A stretch of DNA of 64,000 nt from positions 2,418,001 to 2,482,000 of the forward strand of contig CP071497.1 in NCBI GenBank assembly GCA_017354895.1, given 5' to 3'. The stretch comes from Podospora comata. Its lineage: Eukaryota > Ascomycota > Sordariomycetes > Sordariales > Podosporaceae. The position numbers and the translations under genes are program-made. Within the stretch, counting starts at the first letter, position 1, and each line of letters opens with the position of its first letter. Below are positions 42,704 to 54,284 of this stretch, in pieces. The notes under the pieces were generated by a model, which searched no databases, had not been told where the DNA came from, and was given only the letters and a program-made list of their open reading frames with translations.

Positions 42704-43388
42704 ATGCAATTTCGTTTTCGCTTGCACCCTTCCCCCTGGCTCTCTCCCTCCCTCGCCCAGTCGCCCAGTTTCTCCATCTGCAACAAAACCACTGTCACTC
42801 CTTATCTCGTAATAACCAAAGTCACTCATTTTCAACCCATTCGTGTGTGTAGTGTACCTACCATCTCCTCGATCTTCGATTCTTCATCAAACCATACATC
42901 GAACATCGACAACAGCATCGACGACGACGACAACACGCCTACACCCAGCCCGAGACGAAGGCGATGCGCGCTCACCAGTAATTCGTCCACCGAAACAGGG
43001 AGACGAGAACCTCCAACGCAACCACCGAACCATCTTTGCCCGATCCCACCCGATCGCGACCACTCGTTTACAACACCACTTCGCTTCACCTTTCTGTCCA
43101 TTTTTCATCGCCCTTTGGCATCCCAGCGCCCGTTTTGAAAAGGTTCTGTGAACCTGTGGCCGATACCCAACACACGCAACAAAAAAGAGAAAGAGAATAA
43201 GAAGAAGCAAACTGGCCGACGCCGCCATCGTTGAAGTGGACCGACCCAGTCACCTGAGCAAGGTAGCAGCCGCCGAAGCAATCGACAGTGCAGAGTACCT
43301 AGGGTAGGATCATTCGGGCACCTTGGACACCGCGAACCGTCGCCGCGACACCTCCAGCTTTGACCTCGTCACCTTCCCACAACCCAAG
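42704..43388 (+). promoter_or_regulatory. Long leader of the WSC gene with upstream ORF
   Basis: C/A-rich plus-strand text, typical of a fungal 5' leader. An ATG at 42704 opens a 144-codon frame ending at 43138 (MQFRFRLHPSPWLSPSLAQS onward), ahead of the main start. No domain is visible, so it is treated as a candidate uORF. Confidence 0.3.
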
Positions 43389-44388
43389 ATGAAGTCGATA
43401 GCCATCTTCGCCGCGGCGCTGCTTGCTGTCGCCGAGGCCTTTCCAGAAAAGCAGATGGCGGCCCGCCAGACCACCCCCAAAATTCCTGTTGCAGTACAAA
43501 AGCCGATCGAAGACGCGAGACTGAACGCGCAGACAAACCAAGGATGCTTCAAATCAGCTGGAAATAACATGACGTTTGTTACAGTCATTCAGTACAACTC
43601 AATCGGAGAGTGTGCTTTGAAAACTTGCGTTCCAAAAGGATTCACGGCCGCTGCCACCACGGGCGGCAACCAGTGCTGGTGTGGCTACAAGTACCCGCCC
43701 GAGGATGATTTGGTTGACAACAAGAAATGCGACGTTGGCTGCACTGGCTTTGGCGAAGAGGCCTGTAAGTTTGCCGGCTCCGATGTGCTGTGGGAAAGAC
43801 GACAACATGCTAACACGATGATGTCCAGGCGGCGGAAAGAATTATTTCTCGGTGTACAACACAGGACTGACATTAGATGTGGATTTTGCCGAAGATAGCG
43901 GACCGACGGGAGAGAAACACAAGACAAGCACAACTTCGACAACAGCCGCGCCAACCCAGGTTGTCACGCTGCCTCCAAGCGTCGTCACGCAAACACAAGC
44001 ACCAGTCGAAGAGGAGGAGAAGAAGGGCGGCAAGAACGTGGCCGGCATCGTTGCCGGTGTGGTGGTTGGTGTGATCGCCGCCGTGGGTCTTGCCACGGGC
44101 GCGTACCTCTACCTCCGCCGCAAGAGGAACAAGGAGATTGAAGAGGAGCATCGTCGCAACGCTGCTGTGAGCGCCTTTATTGGCCAACCCCCCGGAAGCA
44201 GCCGCGGCAGTGGCATTTCCGGCGCCGACTCCCGCATGGACCCAGTCATGGCCCAGAGGAGGATGAGTGACGGCAGTATCGCCGACAACGAAGATTACTC
44301 CAGGAAGATTCTTCGCGTAGGTTTTGACTCTGCTCTAGGCCCAAGATGGTACCGCTCACTGACAACTCAACAGGTCACCAATGCATGA
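43389..44388 (+). CDS. WSC-domain cell-wall stress sensor, 292 aa
   Basis: Exons 43389-43764, 43829-44316 and 44374-44388. Intron 1 is GTAAGT...GTCCAG with CTAAC. Intron 2 is GTAGGT...CAACAG, leaving a five-codon last exon. The order is signal peptide (MKSIAIFAAALLAVAEAFPE), then a WSC domain (about residues 55-135) with its Cys pattern: GCFKSAG, GECALKTC, CWCGYKYPPED, KKCDVGC, ACGGKNYFSVYNTG. A Ser/Thr-rich extracellular stalk (TSTTSTTAAPTQVVTLPPS) follows. One membrane helix (NVAGIVAGVVVGVIAAVGLA...) has a positive stop RRKRNK. The cytoplasmic tail ends DYSRKILRVTNA, the short conserved tail of Wsc-type sensors. Wsc proteins sense wall strain and signal through Rho1/PKC. The last intron lies within the conserved tail, so mis-splicing would change the very end. 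Confidence 0.88.
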
Positions 44389-46530
44389 TCAATTTTCCGG
44401 CTATCGACCAAAGTGATGACGACAAACGAACTCGCCTGTATTTTAACCTTTGAACATCTGCATAATATCGGCGTATCAGGAGGGGATATCTGCCGCAATC
44501 TTGTTTACCATTTCGGAACCCACATCGAATATCACGCGAGCGAGCAAGCTAGCAAGCGAGCAAACAGCATGAGCGGGCGTTATCCGACTTGAAGGAATAT
44601 TTTTGCGTTGTAGGGTTTGAGCAAAAGTGACCGAATCCCGCAGTTGGGGTATCTCGGTTGCTCCTATCTTTGCTCAACACCATTGCATGAATGCTTGGTC
44701 TATCCTCTCCTTTTTCTGCTACTTTTTTGTTTTCTTTTACGTCCAGCTCTCCTGCTACACAAAAATCCGGTGGACCCCGGCCTTGTTTCTCTCTCTCTAT
44801 CTCTCTGTCTCTCAGACAGGAGGGGGTGGGAAGAAAGAAACAAAAATTGGGAGGGGGAAGTTGATAAAGCTCCGGTCGGTCATTTTTTTTTATTTTACTA
44901 GCTGTCAATTTTTTTTTTGCTGTGTTATGGGAATTGGGATGGGATAGTGAAAGAAGACTCTACCTTTGTTTTGGGGGGTGGGGAGAAGAGGGAAGGAGTA
45001 GGGGGAAAGAGAGAAATATAAAGGAAATATTTTGCATATCTATCATCTCAGATGACGTACTTACACCTACGTATCCTATCCTATCTACCTTGTCTATCTA
45101 TACCTGACTATTATCTGGCTTTTTGCTTTGGTGTTTGTTGGTTTGGTCGGAGAATGGGGAAGAGTCATCGTTCTGCATGATTTCTGCTTTTGATGATTGG
45201 TTTGATGAAGATTATCGATGATTGAGTTTGGGTGGTGGTTTGTGTTTGCGTGCTTTTGTTGATGCTTTTGACAGTTCCATTCTACATGCTCGTATGCCCA
45301 CTCATTTTGGCGTGCTTAATTTTATATCAAGCTCAAAACATCATTAGCTTAAGGTACGATGAGCGAGTTTGAGACATTGGCCTCTCAGCCTACTCTCCTT
45401 TTTTTCTTGGCTTAACCATGGTTAATTTCTGGCTACTTGCTGTTTTTTGACAAGAATGACAGAATTATATCTATCCAAAACGCAAAATATCTGTTTACGC
45501 AATCTACAAAAAAAAAAAAAAAAATCCGACTGCAGAGATGATACCCTTAAGCAACAGAGGTGAAGTTGAGGTCTAAAATCCCGTGACATGCAGTGTCACG
45601 TTATTTGCCAGGTCATCCCTGGGCGAATCAGAAAAGGGGATTGAGAGCAAACATAGGGGACCGACCGACCATCATTGAACTTGTTTGGGATGGGATGGAG
45701 GGAGGGAGGATGATGTGCTGCTATGTAACCGGGTGTTTGAGGATCATTCTGTTTTTCCAGGAAAAAGGCACCAAGACAAAAAAGAGGCAGCCCGGATGTG
45801 TGTATGTTGTTTCGAAACGAGACGGGTTGTGAGAGAGAGCGGGCGGGCGGGAGGGAGGGGGGAGTTGTGGTGATCTTTTGCTTTTTGGGTGTTTGTGAAA
45901 CGGGGTTGTTTTCAGGGGTTGGGGCGAGCGGGAGGGGGAAAGGAGCGGGAGGGGGAAAGACGTGGGAGGCTGAGAAAATTTCATGGCGATTGACTGGCAT
46001 GTGGTTGAGGGGCTGGATGGGTGGACTAGATACCGAGAGCTTTTGAACTGAGTCAACTGGTAAGCATCTTGGTTGTTCCAACAAATAAACGCGAGAAAGC
46101 AGTCAAAGATTCGAACCGTTTTGATGTCCGTTTCGAGGTGGTTGACGCAGCGGAGGATGAGTAGCTGTTTACCGAGCCAGAGATGGAGCAATGAAAGCGC
46201 ACTCCACTGGCATCGGCAACTTCACCACTGTTTACACACCAGCCAGTGATGAGCTATTCGAAATGTCCGAAATCTTCACAAAGCAATAATTCTAACATTG
46301 AGACGATACAGTATTCGCCAGTATTGAGGTTCTGCTCTCTTCAAATATTCGCTGCATCCTCTTTTCGGTTGTGTCAATCTTACTGCTGACGCTACCCGCC
46401 CGCCCAAAACTCGACGTCATTCCCGCGGCCATAGCTCCCCATCTCACCCGCTAGAAACTTTCACCTTCTCACCACCACTACCACCACCATCACCACCGGC
46501 CAAGCCCAAACCATCATCACAACCACAACA
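44389..46530. other. Long gene-free stretch
   Basis: Holds the 3' flank of the WSC gene (T/C-rich, CTAT/CTCT microsatellite-like runs near 44790-45110), an A17 tract at 45508-45524, a strong G-quadruplex motif at 45841-45862 and a G/A-rich block to 45970. The last 100 bases are the C/A-rich leader of the hydratase gene. No gene is recognised. Confidence 0.4.
45841..45862 (+). other. Canonical G-quadruplex motif
   Basis: Five G-runs of 3, 3, 3, 3 and 6 separated by single bases (C, C, A, A). This is the most stable class of predicted quadruplex (one-base loops). Further G-runs follow to 45965, including GCGGGAGGGGGAAA twice. Confidence 0.75.
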
Positions 46531-47580
46531 ATGGGCCCCCGTCTCACCCCCCTCCGCCTCCTCCCCCGGCTGGCCCAAAGAGCCTTCTACTCCACAGAAG
46601 CGCCCGGCCCCCTCCTCAGAATAACCGACATCCCGGCCCCCTCGACCGGCCACATCCGCATCCTCGAGCTCAACCGCCCCTCCGCCCGCAACGCCATCTC
46701 CCGCGCCCTCCTCGACTCCCTCCGCTCCGAGATCGAGGACGTCCACGAGCAATATGACCCCGCGACCGGTGAGGAACTCCCAACCCCTCAATGGAAAAAG
46801 AGATTCGGGGGCGTGGCGGGGGAGGACGAGAAAGGTCCCACGCGGGCGTTGGTGATTGCCAGTGCGGTTGATGCTAGTTTTTGCGCGGGGGCGGATCTAA
46901 AGGAGAGGAGGGGGTTTACGCAGGAGGAGTAAGTATTGCGATATGAGGGAGGGGATGGGAGGGGGGGCTAATATGGAAATAGGACTGCCGCTTTTTTGTC
47001 GAATCTCAGGAGTACCCTGACTTCGCTGTCGAATCTGCCTATTCCTACTATTTCGGCCATCTCGTCGCTGGCGCTTGGGGGAGGGTTGGAGTTGGCTTTG
47101 TCGACGCACTTCAGGGTCATGACGTCGAATGCTGTGGTTGGGTTGCCTGAGACGAGGTTGGGGATTATTCCTGGTGCTGGAGGGACTTACCGTCTTCCTG
47201 CTCTGATCGGTATCAACAGGGCGAGGGATTTAATCCTTACTGGGAGGAGGGTTTCCGCTCCGGAGGCGTATTTCCTTGGGCTGGCGGATAGGTTGGTCGA
47301 GGTGCAGCCCGAGAAGGAGTGGGAGGGTTTGCAGGAGAAGGAGAGGGATGGGAAGGTGCTGGACTTGGCGAGGAGGACTGCGTTGAGTGAGGCGGTGAGG
47401 TTGGCGACGGAGATTAGCGAGGGGGGGCCGATTGCGATCAGGGCGGGGTTGAAGGCGGTTGGGGAGCCGATGGAGGCGGTGGAGAATGATATGTATTTGA
47501 GGGTGGTGAATACTGAGGATAAGTATGAGGCGTTGAGGGCGTTTGGGGAGAAGAGGAAGCCTGTGTTTAAGGGGAGGTAA
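46531..47580 (+). CDS. Methylglutaconyl-CoA hydratase, mitochondrial (enoyl-CoA hydratase family)
   Basis: Exons 46531-46928 and 46983-47580 (intron GTAAGT, GGCTAAT branch, AATAG), 331 aa. The N-terminus (MGPRLTPLRLLPRLAQRAFY) is an Arg-rich mitochondrial presequence. Crotonase-fold landmarks: ILELNRPSARNAISRALLDS, oxyanion-hole segment SFCAGADLKER, then ISSLALGGGLELALSTHFRV, PETRLGIIPGAGGTYRLPAL and RARDLILTGRRVSAPEA. The ALGGGLELAL...ETxLxIIPGAGGTQRL pattern, with Glu at the catalytic position and the A-type ADLKER, points to the AUH subgroup. That enzyme hydrates 3-methylglutaconyl-CoA to HMG-CoA in leucine breakdown. A general enoyl-CoA hydratase is the alternative. No other leucine pathway gene is adjacent. 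Confidence 0.85.
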
Positions 47581-48265
47581 ATGTACTAGCTGATGAGTAT
47601 ATAATTTTGGCCGGCAAAGGAAGTAGAGGTTGAGGATGGGATAAAACCGTCATTACAAGGCCGGCATGTGGTCTGGCCGGAACAGCCTGTGATGTTGTGG
47701 CGATTGGGTTTGACTTTTGGAACAGCCTCGTCCGGCTGTGGCATGACTAGCTATTTTCTCCATGATCGACCGTCATCGGTTGACTGGGTGTCTCAAAATC
47801 TATCTTGGATACTGAAGCTACAATTGTTTGTTTCTGATCCTCGACCACAGTCTTCCAATATATGTAACATTAGACATCTAGACCCTTGAAATGGCCTCAA
47901 GCCCAATTGTCCAATCGCAGCCTCCCCCAGCCCAACACAAGCATATGCCATTAGAATTTCTCTTTATCTCTAGCCTGCAGCCAAACGGCAAGAGTGACAC
48001 GGCAGATCGGGGCTGAAACTGCTCCCAAGCTCCCCCACCAAAACGTCATCTGGGAGCTCTTCCGTGGACCACCAACGAAAGTATGACATCATCACCCGCT
48101 TCCAACGCCTGCCTTTATAACAACCACCACCATCACACAGACATGTGTTCATCCTATTTTTTTTTTCCATTCAGTACTGCAAACACACAGACAAACCTCC
48201 AATTCTGTCAATTTACTCGGCCGAAAACTATCGCAACTACTACAAACACCTATACAAAAGTCAAA
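47581..48265. other. Intergenic, promoter of the LEA-like gene
   Basis: A TTTATAA element at 48114-48120, about 145 bases before the ATG at 48266, and a C/A-rich leader to the start. Nothing else seen. Confidence 0.4.
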
Positions 48266-48837
48266 ATGTCCTTCCTCACCGAAGCCACAACCCGTCGCCT
48301 GGCCACCCTCTCCACCCAGGCCATCCGCTCCACAACCGTCACCACTACCGCGCCCAGAGCCGCTTTTTCGAGCAGCGTTACGCTGCAGAAGACGGTTGCT
48401 GACACGACGAAGGATACGCTCAAGACGGTGGACAGGACCGTGAGCGATAAGTTGGTTGATGCCATTGATATTGGGTGTACGTCTCCCACCCATTTTTCCT
48501 CCCCCGTTCCCAACTGACATGTGGTTGCCCTACCCTAGCAACCGTCGCCTCCAAAGTAAAGGAAGTAGCCGAAGACGTCACCGGCCAAAAGAACACCGGC
48601 GCTGCTGCCGATCTCAAGGGGCAAGCCGCCGGTATGGCCAAGAATGTGAGCGGTCAAGCCCAGGGCAAGGCTAATGAGCTGGCGGGCAAGGCTCAGAAGA
48701 TTGGGGGTCAGGCGCAGGGAAAGGCGCAGGAGTTGAGCGGACAGGCGCAGGGCAAGGCGAGCGAGGTTGCGGGCAAGGCCAAGGGGGCGGCTTATGAGGC
48801 TGAGGGGAAGGCTAAGGGGGCTGCGGGCGAGTTGTAA
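48266..48837 (+). CDS. LEA-like mitochondrial protein, 169 aa
   Basis: Exons 48266-48476 and 48539-48837 (intron GTACGT...CCCTAG, 62 nt, phase 1). The N-terminus (MSFLTEATTRRLATLSTQAI ... RAAFSSSV) is Arg/Ser-rich and looks like a mitochondrial presequence with an RAAFSS cleavage-type site. The second exon is a run of roughly 11-residue amphipathic units: GQAQGKANELAGKAQKIGG, GQAQGKAQELSG, GQAQGKASEVAGKAK. This Lys/Ala/Glu/Gly pattern is that of group 3 LEA (and CsbD-like) proteins, which are disordered in solution and fold into helices on drying. A role in desiccation or stress protection of mitochondria is inferred from the family. Confidence 0.75.
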
Positions 48838-49794
48838 TGAAGAAGTGGTGATACCCGGTTGAGAAGGGAAGATGGGGCGGGTGTGTATGATGAGTAACGA
48901 GTTTTTTTCTTTTAAAAGTTCTGAGCAAGGGCATGCATCAAATGGAAAGTGGGTTCATTCTTCACTTCGATCAAACATATCGTGATAACTCCTCACGGCA
49001 CCAGTCGTGTCACTTCAGGCACATATCAAGAACGGCAACATCGTCGCAAAGCAAGTAAATGTACCAGCATCTTAAACCCCTTAGTCAGGTAGAGCAGACA
49101 ACAACCCAGGCAAAGGCCCAGATCATCATCATGCCCAACCAAGGCAAAGCACTCTGAACGAATGCGTCGTAATAGATGCCAGCGGACCAAAAAACCTCGA
49201 GACCCCGAACCTTACTGCCCCTCGCCATCGTGTGGGAAGGATCTAGTAGGCCAGGCAAATCCGTCTTTAGCTTCTCGGCCAACAGTTGCTCTACCGCTCG
49301 GAATACAGAGCTGGATCAAGGATGGGTCTCGCCTTGTGCTCCACCAAGCCGTGCGGAATTTGGGTAGGGGTGGTAACAGACAATAGAAACAGGGGAGAAA
49401 CACAAAGAGAGAGAAAAAGGAACAATAAAAAAAATAAAAAAAGGGGGCAAACATTTCATTCTGTCTTGATGATCAAAATCGATGCTGCCTCGCTGATTGG
49501 GTATCCTACATTCTTCTTCCCTCTCTCTCAGTACAATAAAATCGTTTCAAAGGTCCGTTATCAATATTTGGTTCCCTGGGCAAACGACACCCGACGCCGG
49601 GGTTCGCCCCGTCTCACTCCCTCCTCGAGAGACTGCTTCGCAGATCGCTTCGCTGACAGCAGAAACAAGGGGGACTCGTTGTCTGATTCTTCCGCGCATT
49701 GGGCCCTACACACACTTGTTAGATCAAACCATTGTGAACAGAGACAAAAAACATACCACTCCTTCGCCCCCATCCTCCTCATCGAAAAAGGCTT
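48838..49794. other. Convergent 3' flanks
   Basis: Between two convergent genes. Contains an A-rich tract near 49420-49445; no supported gene. Confidence 0.4.
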
Positions 49795-52137
49795 CTAACC
49801 CTCCTCGAAAAAGACCCTCTTCGTCGACCGCTCCCTCTCATCCTCCATCTGCTCCAGCTCCCTGTCAATCTCCATAATGTCCATCATCTCCTCCTCAATG
49901 TTCCTGTTGATCGCCTCTTGCTCGTCATCGGGCTGATCGGCCGCAAAGTTCAGATCGTTAATAAACCGGAGCCCAATCGCCTGGCTCGCACCCTGAGGAG
50001 GAACAGCCGGGGCTTCAACCGACGGGAACAAGCTATCGCCCCCTCTTGGTTGATCCTGGGAAAATAGCCCACCGGCTGCTGCGGGTCGACGGACAGACCG
50101 GAGCAAGGCCGCATTATCAGCTGCTGGTCGGTGGGCTATGCTGAGGTTGAAAGCGACGCTGTTGGGCTTCTCAGGCCTGGGATAGGCGAGAATGGCCTTG
50201 GCTGGCTCGAGATCTGTGCGGCCGCCAACCTTCTTACGAGCTCCTAGAAGACGGCTGGTGAAAGAGGGAGCATCCTCGCTTTCGTGAACAAACACTACGC
50301 GGCTCTCGCCTTGAATGAGCACCTCAACCGGGAGACTAGCCTCGACCGGGGGGGTGCCGTTTTCGGACGCGGGAGAGTTGTTGGCAGTGACAGGCTTGGG
50401 GATGGCAGCGGCTCCTGTGCAGCGCTCTCCGAGGAGACCAGCACCAAGATCCGTCAGACGGACCATGCGTGTGAGCTGGGTGCCACTCCAGAGGTCGCCG
50501 CCACCAGCAGCTTTTCGCAGCTGCGAGTCCCAGAATTTGGCAATGTTTGGAACAACCGAGACAAGTGGGTCAGAGCCTCCAAGCCACAGAAGCGCCGTTT
50601 CATCGCCTGTTGCTGTTCCCTTGGCGGGTGACAAGTGAATGACGGTGATGCCTCCCCGTACACAAACGAGTTTCTCGGGGCCTCCATTGGCGGACGCAAG
50701 AGCTTCACGTCGTGTGTGAGGCGTCATGGGAACAAATTCGCGAGATGACCCAGTGGCGGCTGGTGACTTTTGGGTGGCGGGGTTTTTTAAGGGGCTGGTG
50801 CCCTCCAGGTGGCCTGTCACGCTAAAGTTGGTGATGGCAGAACCACGAAGGCCGGCGCTGGCTTTGCTGAACAGACCACCCGAACTAGCACTGGTGGCCG
50901 TTGGGCTCGCGTCCTCAATATCCCAGATGCCCCATTGCCCATCTGCAAGCAAGGTCAAAACAGCGCGTCCGTGAGCGATCCACTCGGCAGCTACGATTGG
51001 TTTTCGGGAAGTCGACATGGTTGCGCTGCGGGTGAAGGGGGGATAGAGCGAGAGCAGCCACGAGCCCTGGATCGGGAAGGGACCTTCAGAGGCATCCTCG
51101 AGTGGAAGCGCCGGTGTCGAATAGTCGTAGATACGCACGGCATGTGTCGAGGCGACGGTCAACAGCTGGGTGAGCTGGGTAGGATTAAAAGAGATGCTGG
51201 AAAGTGGTGATGGGAGGTATTCTGTTTGGAACGACTCCAGCCGACTGACGACACCAGGCTTGGCATCCAGGGGCACGTTCCAGAAGCGAAGAGTGCCACT
51301 TGCTTCTCGGGAGTGGGCTGCGACGATAACGCGAGGAGATTGTCTTGTCTGTGACTGTGTTGTCGTGGACTCTACCGATCTGCTTCTCGATGCAGCCGTC
51401 GACTTGGCCAATGTCATGGCGACTCCTTCACATGGCCGGCTCTGGCCCCCCAACAGCGTCAATGTCTCTCCCCACACGCCCTTTCCTGCATTCGCTGCCA
51501 GCAGGCTTTCCCGTAGCTCAGGTCGCGCCTTGCTCTCGTTGGATGGTGGCGTCAGAGGCAAAGTAATCAGGTAGACCTCGCTCGTGGCGCAAGTCACAGC
51601 GAAGATGATCTTTTGTTTGAGAATGTCGGCACCATTCCAGGCTGCCTCGGCGGACGTGGTGTTTGGCATTGGCAGAACAGCAATTTTGAGGACTGCGGTG
51701 CCAAAGGCGAGATCCAATGTCTGTATGATTTCGGCGAGGGGGTAGGTCGCCGTCGAGGTCGGGCTGTCTTCGAACTCGGGCTTGTCGACAAAAGGAGGGG
51801 GAACATCTTCTTCGTCGGAATCGATAATCATGATGGCATTGGAGGTAGAACCGTTACTCTTCTCTTTTGATTTGTTCTCGGTCTGGGGTTTGAGCCTTCG
51901 ACCGCCGCGCCAAACGATGGTGACGCCATTCTCGTGGCCGTAGAGCAGGATTGTGGCTCCCTGAGGTGACTGGACTGGGTATGTCTTGACATGGTGTATT
52001 CTGCGACCTAGTGTATATCTGAGTGCCAGCAGTTAGCATGTAGATCAAGAGAAACATGGTGTGAGCTAGCAAGATGGGGAGTCGCACGTGTATTGGGTGT
52101 TCTGCGGCGTGCGCCGAGTTCTGGGAGTTGGTTGCAT
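49795..52137 (-). CDS. NUP37: Nucleoporin Nup37, fungal long form, 757 aa
   Basis: Exons 52137-52088 and 52018-49795. The intron (GTGCGA...GCACTCAG, CTAAC branch) restores the conserved N-terminus MQPTPRTRRTPQNTQYTYTL / GRRIHHVKTYPVQSPQGATI / LLYGHENGVTIVWRGGRRLK. The rest reads as a degenerate WD40 propeller: LRFWNVPLDAKPGVVSRLES, SISFNPTQLTQLLTVASTHA, VRIYDYSTPALP, GRAVLTLLADGQWGIWDIED. A long unstructured part follows, with a C-terminal acidic helix (EEEMMDIMEIDRELEQMEDE). Length and layout agree with filamentous-fungal Nup37, as in Chaetomium, which sits on Nup120 in the Y-complex of the nuclear pore. Recognition is from the propeller text and length, not from a database search. Confidence 0.75.
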
Positions 52138-52682
52138 GTCGTCAAGCGACGAGAGTGGAAACGGGATGTCGGGAGTCGATGACGGGTCGTGATTTTAGAT
52201 AGAATCTTGAATGGGTATGCCGAGCTTGGTGAGATTCGGAGACTGATCGATCCTTTCGTCGTGGACCGTAGTTGGGTTGTTTGTGTTTACTGAACTGCGA
52301 TGTAGAAGCTCTGGGATAAATTTCGCCGCGCTCCAATGGCTGCCGACGCGAAGGAGCTTGGACCACCTCGCGGCGCTGAGACCCCATGTAAAGCTCAGAC
52401 CCCACTTTCAACCACACCCTCTTCGCCCAAAGCCTCTCAACTAACTTTGAAGGCCTCAACTCACTAACACTCAGCCCGCCATGTATCAAATTCTACGCAG
52501 CTTAGCTCAAAGTCAACAGAACGATGGCCGTCTCCCCACGACCTAATCTTGAAGTGTGACAAACTTACCTTGGTAGGCAAATTATAAAGAACCCAATCTA
52601 AAAAATGAAAACTTCTTCACGCTTCCCATCACCACCTTGAACTCTCTGCAACAGCCTTGCAACGACGACAAGCATATTCACC
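52138..52682. other. Divergent upstream region
   Basis: Between the Nup37 gene and the F-box relic. No feature recognised. Confidence 0.35.
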
Positions 52683-53601
52683 ATGCCTACCTTCGAGGGC
52701 CTCCCCGACAAAGTCCATCAGGCAATCTTGGACACCATCGACTGCCCAAAATGCCTCAACAACCTGATATCGGCCTCACCAAGTTCTCTACGTGTTCTTC
52801 AACTCCACCGCCGCGCGACACTTTGGCGCCTTGCCCAGATGGCTATACCCGTTCCTATTCATGAGAAGCTGCAGAACATCCGCCATTTGGATGTCGAAAT
52901 CGGCTGATTGAGAAGCTGCTCAAGATCTTTCGACGGTCTCTTGTTGAAAGCACGCGCCAACTTCGAATCGTAAAGCATCGCCCATCTAACTTGGGACCAT
53001 CTCTCTTAAGATACTTTGGACCGGCGGAGATCTTTCCAAGACAAGATGTCATTCGTGGTCATTATTGCAATACTGGGTGCTCCAGAACCTCCTTCGATAG
53101 GTCAATGCCCTGTGTGGTGCAGATTGCGCTCGAGGTTATCCTTCCCGAACTCTGGCTTCGCCCTAGGTCCACGTCCAGGTTCGGTTGGGATCTCTTACGT
53201 AGCGCCGGCTCAGGTCTGGAATGGACATTCAACATGCCTTGGACCCCAGTTGAGCAGGCAATGGTCCAGACGTCGATCACTCCAAAGGTAATATCAAAGC
53301 CATGGATGCATCATATCGACTGCCCTATTCATTTAAGTGTTGCGTCTCATCGTGGACGAGGACTGGAATGGGTAAGATGAGTTCTCGCTTTTCTTTGCAG
53401 CTATACTTCCAAATGAACCAACGGAGACGGTTGAGCAGTAGGTCGGGGAACAATGGGGTCCATGGTTTAAATGCTTTCTTTCTCAGAACGGAAAGCATCA
53501 TCGCCGAAGAGGGTTATTGGGCCAGCTTAGATTGGAGCTTTATTCTCGATGACAAGGAGTTGAGAGACTTTATTAGGCAGACCCGTCCTCTTATCTGATG
53601 A
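52683..53601 (+). pseudogene. F-box protein relic
   Basis: The ATG at 52683 starts an F-box (MPTFEGLPDKVHQAILDTID, KCLNNLISASPSSLRVLQL). The frame stops at 52907. Coding-like text continues in changing frames: FRRSLVESTRQLRIVKHRP, then ALEVILPELWLRPRSTSR, and near the end GEQWGPWFKCF followed in another frame by EEGYWASLDWSFILDDKELR. The pattern (F-box, then an E-x-W-x-x-W-like tail) matches fungal F-box proteins of about 280-320 aa. Several breaks without introns mark it as decayed. Some breaks could hide introns. Confidence 0.5.
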
Positions 53602-53821
53602 TAAATGACAGGAAACAGTTCTCATAAATGGTTTGGGAGAAAATGCCGGCGGTTGACTCGTCACATTCAAGGACCTTCTCTCAGCTTTGGGAACAACAAC
53701 GAGGGTCATGATGGAAGACCACTGAAGGTATATAAGGTCCCTATGTAGGTAGTTGTGAAATAAATGTTATTGTCTGCCAGATTGTACTTTACATTGACAC
53801 TGAAACCGTCACCAAACCAAC

Positions 53822-54091
53822 ATGACCCTGTACATTATTCGGGATGATCCTTCCCCCTCACCGAGGAATTCAGATTATAGCCTTACCGCCCGTCCCATCT
53901 CCCCTTATTGGGGTCTTGAGTTGCAAAGCATATCACCTGGCAACAGCAGCAGCGACGCCCTCTTAAAATCGACTTTGTCATCATCGCCTAGTGGGCCATC
54001 TGGCAGGCCTAAAGCCTTCTTCCGCCAAACATGGAGTAAACTCACCCGCTTTGTCCATGGCATCAGTGTTCCCAGCTCGCAAAGAGAGTGA
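53822..54091 (+). CDS. Small hypothetical protein, 89 aa
   Basis: The ATG at 53822 in good context (ACCAACATGACC) with a TATATAAGG element at about 53730-53738, some 85-90 bases upstream. Reads MTLYIIRDDPSPSPRNSDYS, then a Ser/Pro-rich part and RPKAFFRQTWSKLTRFVHG. No domain. The promoter-like context is the main support. Confidence 0.4.
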   Translation: MTLYIIRDDPSPSPRNSDYSLTARPISPYWGLELQSISPGNSSSDALLKSTLSSSPSGPSGRPKAFFRQTWSKLTRFVHGISVPSSQRE

Positions 54092-54284
54092 GCCTTGAGT
54101 GCAACTCATGGAAGGGGGAGGTGATTGTGGACGGCAATAATTTGAAGACAAGACATCAGGGCAGGTCTTATTCGGGGTAGTTTATTGGGAAAAAGGGAAA
54201 AATTATTTGAGGTTGTATTTTGGATGCGTCTAGGTATAGGTACATCAATGACGGAGAATGACAACTCGCATCAACCACAAACCC
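54092..54284. other. Convergent 3' flanks
   Basis: Short spacer between convergent genes. No feature. Confidence 0.3.
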
